A stretch of 64,000 bases of DNA from Anaerolineae bacterium (GTDB lineage: Bacteria > Chloroflexota > Anaerolineae > 4572-78 > J111). Below the pieces are notes generated by a model, which was not told the origin of the DNA, did no database searches, and was given only the letters and a program-made list of their open reading frames with translations. Positions 26,542 through 35,041 of this stretch are shown one piece after another. Both the position numbers and the translations under genes were made by a program. Location: assembly GCA_023151115.1 (NCBI GenBank), contig JAKLJP010000036.1:15880-79879 (forward strand), read 5' to 3'. The first letter of the stretch is position 1. The number at the start of each line of letters is the position of its first letter.

Positions 26542-27747
26542 TTACAAAAGCGCAGGCAGGAATCCGCCAACAAATGCATCGCCAAGACCCACCGTGGTGG
26601 CATTTGATGATTCAACATGGGCGACCGGTACACAACATATTTTATGGTCCAGCAGCTTGTTTAAGGCCTCAGCAAATAGTGCCCCCTCCTGGTTGGGGGA
26701 AAGAGTTTCAATTTCTTTGTAATTTTCTACGGTGAAATCATCTCCATAACAGAAGCGCGTCGTGGCCATAGTGATGCCCCCCTTGAGGGCTGTCGAAAAA
26801 GTCGCTGCACTTTCGCCATAGGCCAACGCCCAATATCTGGAATGGACCACGATAACCGGGACAGGGATGAGTTTTTGCAGATCCGCCAATGCTTCTTTGA
26901 TTTGAAAGACATTGAGCAAATCCACCCTTCTACCAAGCTGGGTTTGAAGTTCATCCTCATTGAGGCTGACAATATTAATCCTTCTGGCTAAAGTATAAAA
27001 AATCAATTGACGAAACCTTGGCTCATAATAGCCTGCATCCTCATAGTAAACCAGGGCATTTTGGGGAAGCTTTGCCATGATTCTTAAAAGAGATGCCAGC
27101 CTCTCGGTCAGGAGGGCCTCACTCTTCATGGCATTAAAGCCTGAAAGCAAAAATACCTGTGCCTCTGTGATCAGGTTAGAAAAATCCTCATTCAGATTCA
27201 TGGCGATATTGTCATCATCATGATGGTAGATAATACGGTTGGCCTGGCTGGCGCAGATATCAATATCACCGGCTGTCACCCGGCTACCTTTGCCAAATTG
27301 CACAATCAAGTGCGGATGCAAGCTGTCTTTGGTATTGCTGCAAACATAGGGGCTGTCCGGCGGAATGAGGCGACGGACATCGTCGTTGATGGTGACAAGG
27401 TGAAGCGCCGAGGTATAGCCCAGTTTCCGCATGGCTACCGCCGCGCGCACCGGCGTCCCGCCCAGCGTGATCTTTTTTTCAAAATGCTGCGAAAAATCCT
27501 CAAGGATGGCAGATGAGGTGACAATTCGTTCGCCGCCGGTTCCCGACTTTAAAAAACTCAGGATCGAGATAACCAAATCTCGTTCATCAGGGATAACCCT
27601 GTTGATATCCTCTACGGGATGCGCAGCACTATCCAACTCGTGATTATGGATGTCATATTGGCTAATCAGGGTTTCAATAACCTTAGAATTCCAGACAATC
27701 TCATAATCAATGTTGTCACCGAAGCCCAGGGCAATTCTTTCTTTCAT
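26542..27747 (-). CDS. ADP-dependent phosphofructokinase/glucokinase family sugar kinase
   Basis: The product has 401 residues. The ribokinase-like fold of the ADP-PFK/GK family is shown by LGFGDNIDYEIVW at the start, LGGTPVRAAVAMRKLGY, LLSGFNAMKSE, SLNEDEL and the C-terminal catalytic motif VGLGDAFVGG (Asp390). Such enzymes use ADP instead of ATP to phosphorylate glucose or fructose 6-phosphate and are best known from archaea. It is the last gene of the minus-strand sugar locus, after a class II aldolase, so a ketohexose-phosphate substrate would make sense. That substrate is inferred. Confidence 0.85.
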   Translation of the reverse strand: MKERIALGFGDNIDYEIVWNSKVIETLISQYDIHNHELDSAAHPVEDINRVIPDERDLVISILSFLKSGTGGERIVTSSAILEDFSQHFEKKITLGGTPVRAAVAMRKLGYTSALHLVTINDDVRRLIPPDSPYVCSNTKDSLHPHLIVQFGKGSRVTAGDIDICASQANRIIYHHDDDNIAMNLNEDFSNLITEAQVFLLSGFNAMKSEALLTERLASLLRIMAKLPQNALVYYEDAGYYEPRFRQLIFYTLARRINIVSLNEDELQTQLGRRVDLLNVFQIKEALADLQKLIPVPVIVVHSRYWALAYGESAATFSTALKGGITMATTRFCYGDDFTVENYKEIETLSPNQEGALFAEALNKLLDHKICCVPVAHVESSNATTVGLGDAFVGGFLPALL

Positions 27748-27764
27748 AAATCGTAACTGCCCGG

Positions 27765-27863
27765 CATGTCATTTCGACCGGAGGGAGAAATCCCCAACTC
27801 CGTACTTTTAACTGTTGCGCCCTGGGGATTTCTCGCTCCTTCGTCGCTCGAAAGGACATAAGC
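27765..27863. repeat. Dispersed palindromic repeat, CATTTCGACC family, copy 2
   Basis: The left arm has TGTCATTTCGACCGGAGG and GAGAAATCCCC. The right arm has GGGGATTTCTCG and CGCTCGAAAGGACA. It lies between the kinase and aldolase genes and would be transcribed in the operon. Confidence 0.82.
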
Positions 27864-27903
27864 CTGAGTAGTAGCCATAAATCAACCTTTTTCACGCTTT
27901 TGG

Positions 27904-28776
27904 CTAATGCGCGCACTGGTACAAAGCAGCTTTACCGGCGGCATCAAAAAGGTCAATTTTATGGTGAGCAACTTTTTTCATGGCTGCAATACAGGGAGGG
28001 TAAATTGAGTTTGGCTCTCTAATTACGGGATCTGCCAACACTTCCCGGCACTTCTGGTAAAAAGCATGCTTGATATCAGCGGAAATATTGATCTTATTGA
28101 TCCCCAGTTTCACCGCCAGCGCAATTTCCTCATCAGGGTTAGCCGAACCGCCATGCAGCACCAGTGGAATATCTACTTTGGAAGTGATCTCCTTCAGCAA
28201 GTCCAGTTTCAATTCAGGCTTCTTGTCTTTAGGATAAATACCGTGAGCCGTGCCAATCGCCACGGCCAAGGTATCCACGCCTGTGCTCTCAACAAATGTG
28301 ACCACATCATCGGGATTGACATAGATAATTTCTTCCGTACCTGCTTCGGCTTCGGGGCCGGTGGTGCCGATGGTGCCTAACTCACCTTCCACCGAAACAT
28401 TGACCGCGTGAGCCAATTCCACGACTTTTTTGGAAATGGCGATATTTTGCTCAAGCGGCAGTGTAGAAGCATCAATCATCACCGAGGTGAAGCCGCAGCG
28501 GATAGCCTCCATTATTTGAGTCAACGTCGAGCCGTGATCCAAGTGAATGCAAACCGGGATGGGGGTTCTGATGGCCTCCTCGATGGCCGCTTTTACAAAG
28601 GATGGACGAACAAAAGCTAACTCATCGGGATGGATGGCAATGATCAGGGGCGAGAACTTTTCTTCAGAAGCTTCAATCACCCCCTTGAGGATCATATTAC
28701 TGCTGGTGTTAAAAGCCGGCACCGCAAAATGGTTTTTATGGGCTACCGCCAACAACTCTTTCATGTTCATTAACAT
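27904..28776 (-). CDS. Class II fructose/tagatose-bisphosphate aldolase family protein
   Basis: The product has 290 residues, with GGAG eight bases before the ATG. Zinc-site and catalytic motifs are CIHLDHGST (Asp80 acid/base, His81 metal), SVEGELGTIG, AIGTAHGIYP and LVLHGGSA. NKINISADIK is the phosphate-binding end. It splits a ketose-1,6-bisphosphate to two triose phosphates. It lies between the CUT1 permease gene and the ADP-dependent kinase, which could supply its bisphosphate substrate. Confidence 0.92.
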   Translation of the reverse strand: MLMNMKELLAVAHKNHFAVPAFNTSSNMILKGVIEASEEKFSPLIIAIHPDELAFVRPSFVKAAIEEAIRTPIPVCIHLDHGSTLTQIMEAIRCGFTSVMIDASTLPLEQNIAISKKVVELAHAVNVSVEGELGTIGTTGPEAEAGTEEIIYVNPDDVVTFVESTGVDTLAVAIGTAHGIYPKDKKPELKLDLLKEITSKVDIPLVLHGGSANPDEEIALAVKLGINKINISADIKHAFYQKCREVLADPVIREPNSIYPPCIAAMKKVAHHKIDLFDAAGKAALYQCAH

Positions 28777-28899
28777 TAGGGGATCTCCATTTTTTGTAAT
28801 TATTTATAAGTAGACCACAGCATCCTGAGTAGCCCCGCCAGGGGTGTATCGAAGGATACTATTGTGAACTACTGATAGTTCAAGCAAATTCGAGGCATA

Positions 28900-28984
28900 C
28901 TCAGTAGAGCCAATTTTTCGCCGTAGCTGGCGCATCCCTATGTCAGCGGGCGGCATAGGGATGCCATCCTACGGGACCACTGAG
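28900..28984. mobile_element. MITE-like element, type C, worn copy 3
   Basis: It has ends CTCAGTAGAGCCAATTT and GGGACCACTGAG and a core with GGCGCATCCCTATG and GGCATAGGGATGCC. It lies 2 bases from the stop of the next permease gene. Just upstream, around 28815-28860, are CATCCTGAGTAGC and GTATCGAAGGATAC repeat words. Confidence 0.7.
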
Positions 28985-28986
28985 GC

Positions 28987-29838
28987 TTATCCTTTAACGG
29001 AACCGGCGGTCATGCCTGCCATAAAGTAACGTTGGAAAAACAGATATAGGATCAAGACCGGTAGACAACCTAGCACACTCATGGCCATCATTTCGTTCCA
29101 TTCGTAGGAATGCTGCCCCATCAGCATTTGGATGCCGACGGGCACGGTGCGCATCTCGGTCGTTTTGGTCAAGGTGAGCGCAAAGAGAAATTCGTTCCAG
29201 GCTTGCATAAAGGTGTAGATACCCGTGGCCACAATTCCGGGTAATGAAATCGGTACAAGCACTCGCCAGAGGGCAATGATCCGACTTCCGCCATCTATCA
29301 TGACGGCCTCATCTAATTCCTTGGGCAAAGTATTGAAATAACCGGTCATCATAATAATGGCGTAGGGCAGCGTAAAGACCATGTAGGTCAAGACCAAAGC
29401 GGCATAGGTATTATACAGCTTGAGCGTTACGATCAGGCTAAAGTAAGGAATCAGCAGCGTAATGGGCGGCACCGCCTGGACGCTGATAATGAGCATGTTT
29501 AGCGGTTTCTTGAAAAAGAAGTCATATCTGCTAAAGCTGTATCCGGCCAAAGTACCCACAATCAGAGTAAAGATAGTCACCCATATCGAAACCAAATAGC
29601 TGTTGATAAAGAAACGCACCTTTTCTGGATTGGTAAGCACGACTTTGTAGGCATTAAAAGAAAATGATTCCGTAATAAGAGTTGGCGGGTAAGCAAAGAT
29701 TTCGGTGTTGGACTTAAACGAGGAGGCGACCATCCACAGGACGGGGAAGCCGGCATAAACGGCGCCCAGCAAAAGCGCAAGGATCACCAATGTTCTTGCC
29801 AGTCCCGTTTTGACAGGTTTGGATAAAACGTTATTCAT
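28987..29838 (-). CDS. Carbohydrate ABC transporter permease, MalG-type (CUT1)
   Basis: The product has 283 residues from the ATG at 29838 (MNNVLSKPV), which overlaps the preceding permease gene by 8 bases. It has six membrane helices and the EAA-loop motif LDEAVMIDGGSR that contacts the transport ATPase. The N-terminus has GFPVLWMVASSFK, typical of CUT1 MalG-type subunits. No ATPase gene is in the locus, so a shared MsmK/UgpC-type ATPase encoded elsewhere is expected. Confidence 0.92.
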   Translation of the reverse strand: MNNVLSKPVKTGLARTLVILALLLGAVYAGFPVLWMVASSFKSNTEIFAYPPTLITESFSFNAYKVVLTNPEKVRFFINSYLVSIWVTIFTLIVGTLAGYSFSRYDFFFKKPLNMLIISVQAVPPITLLIPYFSLIVTLKLYNTYAALVLTYMVFTLPYAIIMMTGYFNTLPKELDEAVMIDGGSRIIALWRVLVPISLPGIVATGIYTFMQAWNEFLFALTLTKTTEMRTVPVGIQMLMGQHSYEWNEMMAMSVLGCLPVLILYLFFQRYFMAGMTAGSVKG

Positions 29839-30757
29839 CGCTGGCTCTCTGATTTCTGACATAGAACAGGGCCACAAACATTGACAAGGCCAAAATAATA
29901 AAGGCGCTGCTTGAGGCCATCGAAAACTTATAGGAACTAAAGGCCAGTTTATAGGTAAACGTACTTAGCATCTCCGTAACCCGGAGCGGTCCGCCGCCGG
30001 TGGTCATCCAGATCAGGGTGAATTGGTGCATGGTCCAGATAAAATCGAGCATAGCCAGGCTGAGGATAATCGGTTTTAGTTGCGGGAGCGTAATATACCG
30101 GAAAAGCTGGCGTTTATTGGCTCCATCAATGGTGCCGGCCTCATAGAGTTGGTCGGGAATTCCTTGTAGGCCGGCCAGTAAGCTGACCATATAGAAGGGA
30201 TAACCGGCCCAAATATTAATAAAGGTAACGGCATGTAAGGCCACCTGTTTGGAACTTAGCCATTCGATTTTGACACTGACCAGGTCTGACCAAACCAAGA
30301 GATAGTTGATGACGCCGTTTGGATTCAGCATCAGCCGCCACAGAACTGCGATAATCGTCGCCGTAAATACCCAGGGCAGAACATAGACAACCCGGAAAAG
30401 CGCCCTGATCCCTGGGGAGATGATCTTGGTGTTCAGCAGCATGGCAAAGGTCAACCCAAGAATCAGGTGAAAAACAACGCTCATAACGGTAAAGTAGAGC
30501 GTATTCAAAATGGCTTGCTGAAAAACCCTATCGCTGATAAGTTTTACATAATTTGCTATGCCCACAAAAGTGGGATTTTTTTCCATGATGACGTTATTCA
30601 TCAAGGAATAGTTGAAAACCATCGCTATCGGCAGTAGCGATAACACAGCTAACAAAAGTATCGTCGGTGACAGATAAGCAAAGGGCACAAATCCTTTTGC
30701 CGTTCTTCGCCAGGTTCGGTTCTTTGAACCGGTCGAAATATAGTTATCCGCTAACAT
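29831..30757 (-). CDS. Carbohydrate ABC transporter permease, MalF-type (CUT1)
   Basis: The product has 308 residues with six membrane helices. The EAA loop reads LYEAGTIDGANKRQLF followed by ITLPQLKP. AYLSPTILLL near the start is the usual first helix of CUT1 MalF-type subunits. It forms a heterodimer with the overlapping MalG-type gene and takes sugar from the lipoprotein encoded upstream. Confidence 0.92.
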   Translation of the reverse strand: MLADNYISTGSKNRTWRRTAKGFVPFAYLSPTILLLAVLSLLPIAMVFNYSLMNNVIMEKNPTFVGIANYVKLISDRVFQQAILNTLYFTVMSVVFHLILGLTFAMLLNTKIISPGIRALFRVVYVLPWVFTATIIAVLWRLMLNPNGVINYLLVWSDLVSVKIEWLSSKQVALHAVTFINIWAGYPFYMVSLLAGLQGIPDQLYEAGTIDGANKRQLFRYITLPQLKPIILSLAMLDFIWTMHQFTLIWMTTGGGPLRVTEMLSTFTYKLAFSSYKFSMASSSAFIILALSMFVALFYVRNQRASDE

Positions 30758-30783
30758 CGGGGACTTTCCTTATTTATAACTGC

Positions 30784-30890
30784 TCAGACCTGTCATTTCG
30801 ACCGAGGGGAGAAATCTCCAAGACCTTACTTTTACCTGTTATGCCCTGGGGATTTCTCGACCTTCGGTCTCGAAATGACATGAGCCTGAT
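30784..30890. repeat. Dispersed palindromic repeat, CATTTCGACC family, copy 3
   Basis: It has arms TGTCATTTCGACCGAGG and TCTCGAAATGACA, with GAGAAATCTCC and GGGGATTTCTCG inside, and is the most symmetrical of the copies. It lies between the binding-protein and permease genes, a place where differential transcript stability is often set. Confidence 0.82.
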
Positions 30891-30972
30891 GAGGAAACTT
30901 ACTTGTAGTCCGAGATTGCAAGGCAGCATTGCCTTGCAATCTCCCTATCATAACAGGAAATTCAAGTTAGGG

Positions 30973-32403
30973 CTACTGGAAATTCTCCATCCAGGCTGTT
31001 TGAGCGTTATTGAGAGCATCGTCGAGCGACTGGCTGCCATCCAGATAGAGTTGGAACTGCTCATCAAACAAACGCATCAACTCTTCGGCCACCGGCAGGC
31101 CGACAAACTCGTTAGCCAGATAACCGGTCTTGAAAACCTCAAAAGCCGCCCCAAACAACTCATCCGTCTGCACAAAATCAGGCGTCGAATTGACGTTGCC
31201 GGGGAAAGCATTGGCGATTGAGGACAGCTTCGAGTTGGTCTCGGCGCTCATCAGGAATTGAACCAACTTCCAGGCTTCGGCCTGGTGCTCGCTCGTCGCT
31301 GAAATCCCAATCCCCCACGAGGCATACGGTAAGCCCCGTTTCCCGGTATATCCATCAACTGCTGGCAGGGCCGTGATCGCAAAGTTGAGGTCGGGGTTTC
31401 GTTCCCGGATCAAGTTGATGTGGGCCAGCGAGTCAACCATCATGCCCACCCGGCCATTGGTGAACTCCTCAACCTTGTCCTGCTCCTTCATTGAGAATGA
31501 ACCGGGAGCGATGACACCGGCATCATACAAGCCTTTGATGTACTCCATCGCGCTGCGCACATCCTCATTGGTCAAATCCGGCTGGCCGTCTTTCATCATA
31601 CTGCCGCCCGAAGCCCAGACCCACGACATCACATCATTCTGAATGCCGTTGGGCTGTTCCATTGATAACGGCAGCACCCAGCCATAGACATTGTTCTCGG
31701 CATCGGTCATCTTGGTGGCCGCCTCGGCAAATTCGGTTCGTGTGGTCGGGGGAGCCGCAACGCCCGCCTTCTCCATCAGGTCCAGGTTGACAAAGACCGG
31801 GTACACAAAGTTGACCACCGGGATCATATAAGTCGAGCCGTTCAGTTGGATCTGCGAGGCCAACTCGCTGTCGTCATAGCCTGCCTGCGCCATCAACTCA
31901 CTCAGGTTGGCGATAGAGCCTTGTTTGACAAAATCGCTGACCCAGGCCCCATCCAGACCAACCACATCGGGCATGGTTCCGGCCACCGCCCCGGCAATCA
32001 CCTGCTCTTTGGTCGAAGCATAAGGGCCGCTAATCAACTCCACTTTGATGCCGGGGTTCTGGGCTTCAAACTCATCCATCAAGGCTCTGAACTCCCCGGC
32101 TGGCAGCTCCGGTTCCCACCACTGGATAAATTCCAGCGTAATCGTCTCACCAGCCGCTTCTGCGACGGTTTCCGCAGCCGCTTCCTCTGTAGCCGCCGGG
32201 GCCTCGGCAGCCGGTTCTTCGGTGGCTACGGGAGCTTCCGCAGCCGCTTCCTCAGTAGCAGCGGGGGCTTCCGCGGCAGGCTCCTCGGTAACCGCCGGGG
32301 CTTCCGCGGCCGGAGTATTCGGCGGAGCCGCCGCTGCACAACCGGTGACTATGGCTGCTAACATAACCAACACCAGGAATAAATTGATAACCTCTTTGTT
32401 CAT
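30973..32403 (-). CDS. Sugar ABC transporter substrate-binding lipoprotein with repetitive linker
   Basis: The product has 476 residues. A signal peptide ends in the lipobox IVTGC (Cys22). Residues about 28-85 are a linker of repeated EAPAATEE / EEPAA blocks, followed by a CUT1-type binding domain (GETITLEFIQWWEP, then GRVGMMVDS and YASWGIGISATSEHQ). Its ATG has AAGGAGAG upstream. In the minus-strand locus it follows the RpiR regulator and precedes two permeases. The acidic, proline-rich linker probably lifts the domain away from the membrane or through the cell wall. Sugar specificity cannot be read from the sequence. Confidence 0.92.
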   Translation of the reverse strand: MNKEVINLFLVLVMLAAIVTGCAAAAPPNTPAAEAPAVTEEPAAEAPAATEEAAAEAPVATEEPAAEAPAATEEAAAETVAEAAGETITLEFIQWWEPELPAGEFRALMDEFEAQNPGIKVELISGPYASTKEQVIAGAVAGTMPDVVGLDGAWVSDFVKQGSIANLSELMAQAGYDDSELASQIQLNGSTYMIPVVNFVYPVFVNLDLMEKAGVAAPPTTRTEFAEAATKMTDAENNVYGWVLPLSMEQPNGIQNDVMSWVWASGGSMMKDGQPDLTNEDVRSAMEYIKGLYDAGVIAPGSFSMKEQDKVEEFTNGRVGMMVDSLAHINLIRERNPDLNFAITALPAVDGYTGKRGLPYASWGIGISATSEHQAEAWKLVQFLMSAETNSKLSSIANAFPGNVNSTPDFVQTDELFGAAFEVFKTGYLANEFVGLPVAEELMRLFDEQFQLYLDGSQSLDDALNNAQTAWMENFQ

Positions 32404-32553
32404 GGTCTACTCTCCTTCGTGTAAATTGTAAACAGAATTTCTAAAACGAGTCTGCGCCTGCGCCAATAGCGCATGGCAACTTCCCTTGCTTTTGTTCTAC
32501 TGTACTCTGCTTTATCCGCCGCTCTTCACCTCCTCTTTTTCTGTTCTCTAAAC

Positions 32554-32601
32554 TCAGCGGGCGGCATAGGGATGCCACCCTACGGAAATTTGGATCTACT
32601 G
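32554..32601. mobile_element. Half of a type C MITE-like element
   Basis: CAGCGGGCGGCATAGGG and CCACCCTACGG are followed by the type C end AAATTTGGATCTACTG. The other end is absent. It abuts the 3' end of the RpiR gene (4 bases away). Confidence 0.65.
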
Positions 32602-32605
32602 AAAC

Positions 32606-33469
32606 TCAGTACTTGCGATGTTCGGTCGCCCTGAGCGTTTTGGAGACAGCTTGTACCGAAGCATCGGAACGCGCGACACAGATACCCACATAGAGAGCCT
32701 CTATCAGCGCCAACGTGGCCAGGTTAGAAGCCATCCGTTCCTCGCCAAAGTGGCTGACTCGCGTGGAGGTGAACAAACAAAAATCGCCATAGCGGGTCAG
32801 GGGCGAGTCAGAGTGATTCGTAATGCAGACCGTCCGCGCTCCGCGTTGTTTGGCCAGTTCCAGAGCATAGACGGTGTCTTTGGAGCTGCCTGTGTGTGAG
32901 ATGCCCACCGCCACGTCTTCGGGGGAGGTCAGGCTGGCATACATTTCCTGTACGGTCGGGTCAACCGAAAAGCGGCTGCGCAGCCCGATCTTCGTCAGGC
33001 GGAAATTGAAATCCATCGCTATTGGGATTGAGTTACCTGAGGCAAACAGTTCAATTTGACGGGCCTCACACAAGGCCCGAATGGCCGCTTCCAGCACCGG
33101 CATCTCCAGGATACGGATGGTATCCTCCAGCGAACGCAGGCCCACCGTCATGGCTTTTTGCACGGCGGTGGCTGGCTCGTCGTCCGGCATCAGGTCTTCA
33201 TGGATGATCATCATCGGCGAGACAATATCTTCGGCCAGGCGAATCTTGAGCGCGTGAAAGCCAGAGTAACCCAGTGACCGGGCAAACCGGGAGATACTGG
33301 CCTCGCTCACGCCCGCGCGCGAGGCTAACTCAGTAATGGTGAGATTGATCGTCTCTTGCGGCGAGTTAAGAATAAACTCTGCCACTTTCTGAGCTGACCC
33401 GTTTAGTTTTGGCAGCGCATCTGAAATAACCGATAGGGAGCCACGCTCGTGGTTAGTTTGATTTTTCAT
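32606..33469 (-). CDS. RpiR/MurR-family transcriptional regulator with SIS domain
   Basis: The product has 287 residues. The N-terminal HTH_6 (about 10-85) holds ELASRAGVSEASISRFARSLGY. The SIS sugar-phosphate-binding domain (about 125-265) holds IELFASGNS, VAVGISHTGSSKDT and ARTVCITNHSDSP. It is first in the sugar locus. Its promoter at 33508-33536 is flanked by two palindromes of the TGAAA/TTTCA type expected for this family, so self-regulation by a sugar phosphate is likely. Confidence 0.92.
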   Translation of the reverse strand: MKNQTNHERGSLSVISDALPKLNGSAQKVAEFILNSPQETINLTITELASRAGVSEASISRFARSLGYSGFHALKIRLAEDIVSPMMIIHEDLMPDDEPATAVQKAMTVGLRSLEDTIRILEMPVLEAAIRALCEARQIELFASGNSIPIAMDFNFRLTKIGLRSRFSVDPTVQEMYASLTSPEDVAVGISHTGSSKDTVYALELAKQRGARTVCITNHSDSPLTRYGDFCLFTSTRVSHFGEERMASNLATLALIEALYVGICVARSDASVQAVSKTLRATEHRKY

Positions 33470-33489
33470 TTTTCGGAAAATGCAAAGTG

Positions 33490-33536
33490 ATGAAAATTAT
33501 TTTCATAATTTTACCATATATGAAAATAATTGTCAA
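33490..33536 (-). promoter_or_regulatory. RpiR promoter with two operator-like palindromes
   Basis: On the minus strand TTGACA (33536-33531), a 17-base spacer and TAAAAT (33513-33508) form a near-consensus promoter. ATGAAAATTATTTTCAT (33490-33506) is a nearly perfect palindrome just after the -10. ATGAAAATAATTGTCA (33520-33535) covers the -35 and spacer. Their centres are 30 bases apart, so they lie on the same helix face. Confidence 0.78.
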
Positions 33537-33650
33537 GACCATTTATTGAGGTATCCCTCAATTTTTTGAAAAGTTGGTGGTCTGGATAGCCGACCTATCG
33601 GAGAATGACATCAGAGATGATGAGAAGCAAGATGGTATCCCTGGGGTAGG

Positions 33651-33680
33651 TTGTCCCTTTTCATATTATTTTGGTATACT
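33651..33680 (+). promoter_or_regulatory. Promoter of the YkgJ-like gene
   Basis: TTGTCC (33651-33656), an 18-base spacer and TATACT (33675-33680) lie about 46 bases before the start codon at 33727. Confidence 0.5.
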
Positions 33681-33726
33681 GGTCGTTGGTTCAAAAGTGA
33701 AACTGAATGAAAGACAAACTTCTGTT

Positions 33727-34023
33727 ATGAACTGCCGCTCCGGCTGTGGCGCTTGTTGTATTGCCCCCTCCATTGGTTCACCTATTCCGGGGATGCCGCA
33801 GGGCAAACCGGCGGGCGTGCGCTGTGTGCAGCTTACCGAGGATAACCGCTGCCTACTTTTCGGCTTGCCGGAGCGGCCGGCGGTCTGCGTCCGGCTGCAA
33901 CCTGAGGCAGAGATGTGCGGGAAAAACGCCGCGCAAGCCTTAGCCTGGCTGTGGAACCTGGAACAGGCCACTCGACCGGCAGACAAGATCGAGCGAGAGG
34001 AAGTGAACCATGGCCATTTATAA
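33727..34023 (+). CDS. YkgJ/UPF0153-family cysteine-cluster protein
   Basis: The product has 98 residues from the ATG at 33727. This start is chosen because it begins directly at the conserved [10 protein letters not shown] cluster and falls just after a promoter. Other cysteines are in [21 protein letters not shown] and EMCGKN. The family probably binds zinc or an Fe-S cluster; its function is not known. It overlaps the hydrolase gene by 14 bases, which suggests translational coupling. Confidence 0.78.
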   Translation: MNCRSGCGACCIAPSIGSPIPGMPQGKPAGVRCVQLTEDNRCLLFGLPERPAVCVRLQPEAEMCGKNAAQALAWLWNLEQATRPADKIEREEVNHGHL

Positions 34024-34885
34024 AAATTACGATCAAGCCGCTTTAGACAGCCAGTACAACAACCGGGCCAGGGTTCCCGAATTTGAACAGATGCTGCATG
34101 GTTGGGAACGAGAGAGCGAAGCCTTACGCCGGCAGGTCCATTTCCACGCCGACATTGCTTATGGGCCGCATCCGCGCCAAATTCTGGACATCTTTCCCGC
34201 CAGCCAACCGAATGCTCCGGTCCAGGTTTTTATTCACGGCGGCTATTGGCGCTCGCTGGACAAGCGGTTGTTTCACTTTATCGCCGGGAGATTTACCCAT
34301 CCCCATAACATCACCTATGTCGCCCTCAATTATCCGCTAACGCCCCAGGTCACGATGAATGAGCTGGTGGCTTCGTGCCGGCGGGCCATGGTTTGGCTGT
34401 ATCAAAGTATTGCCGCCTATAATGGCAATCCTGATCAAATTTACCTCTCCGGCCATTCGGCTGGCGGGCATCTGGTGGCTATGCTTATGGCGACACTCTG
34501 GCCAGAAATAGCCGCCGATTTGCCAGTCAATTTGGTCAAGGGCGGCTGCGCCATCAGCGGACTATTCAATCTTATCCCGGTTCAGTTGTGTTATGTCAAT
34601 GAAGATTTAAAGCTGGATGAGGTCATGGCCCGCCGTAACAGCCCCGTTTTCCTTACGCCCACCTCCAAAAGCCCTTTAGTTGTAGCCGTCGGCGGGGCCG
34701 AGAGCGAGGAGTATCTGGCCCAGAGCCAGGATTTGGTCAAGGTGTGGTCGCCCCAAATTCCTATCACTCACATGACTGTGCCCCAGGCCAATCATTTTTC
34801 TATTCTCGATCATCTGGTTGATCCGGCAGCGCCGCTCTATCAAGCTGTTATGACCCAGATGGGTGTCAACCCGAACCATTTTTGA
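34010..34885 (+). CDS. Alpha/beta hydrolase, kynurenine-formamidase-like
   Basis: The product has 291 residues. HGGYW (76-80) forms the oxyanion-hole motif of the arylformamidase branch, and GHSAGGH holds the nucleophile Ser150. A C-terminal [11 protein letters not shown] provides the catalytic His. Kynurenine formamidases remove the formyl group from N-formylkynurenine in tryptophan breakdown; no other tryptophan-degradation gene is nearby, so other amide or ester substrates are equally possible. It is coupled to the YkgJ-like gene. Confidence 0.82.
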   Translation: MAIYKNYDQAALDSQYNNRARVPEFEQMLHGWERESEALRRQVHFHADIAYGPHPRQILDIFPASQPNAPVQVFIHGGYWRSLDKRLFHFIAGRFTHPHNITYVALNYPLTPQVTMNELVASCRRAMVWLYQSIAAYNGNPDQIYLSGHSAGGHLVAMLMATLWPEIAADLPVNLVKGGCAISGLFNLIPVQLCYVNEDLKLDEVMARRNSPVFLTPTSKSPLVVAVGGAESEEYLAQSQDLVKVWSPQIPITHMTVPQANHFSILDHLVDPAAPLYQAVMTQMGVNPNHF

Positions 34886-35041
34886 TCTGCCCATTAGCTT
34901 CATCCTTCAAGCCAGGCTAAAGCCAGAACTCCTCCGAAAATTACCCAACGGAGCCTTCGACTCTGCGACCCTGCAACCTTGCTATCCCGCGTAATTTGCG
35001 CGATTCCCACAATTGTTGCAAAGTATCCGCTTGATGACCCG

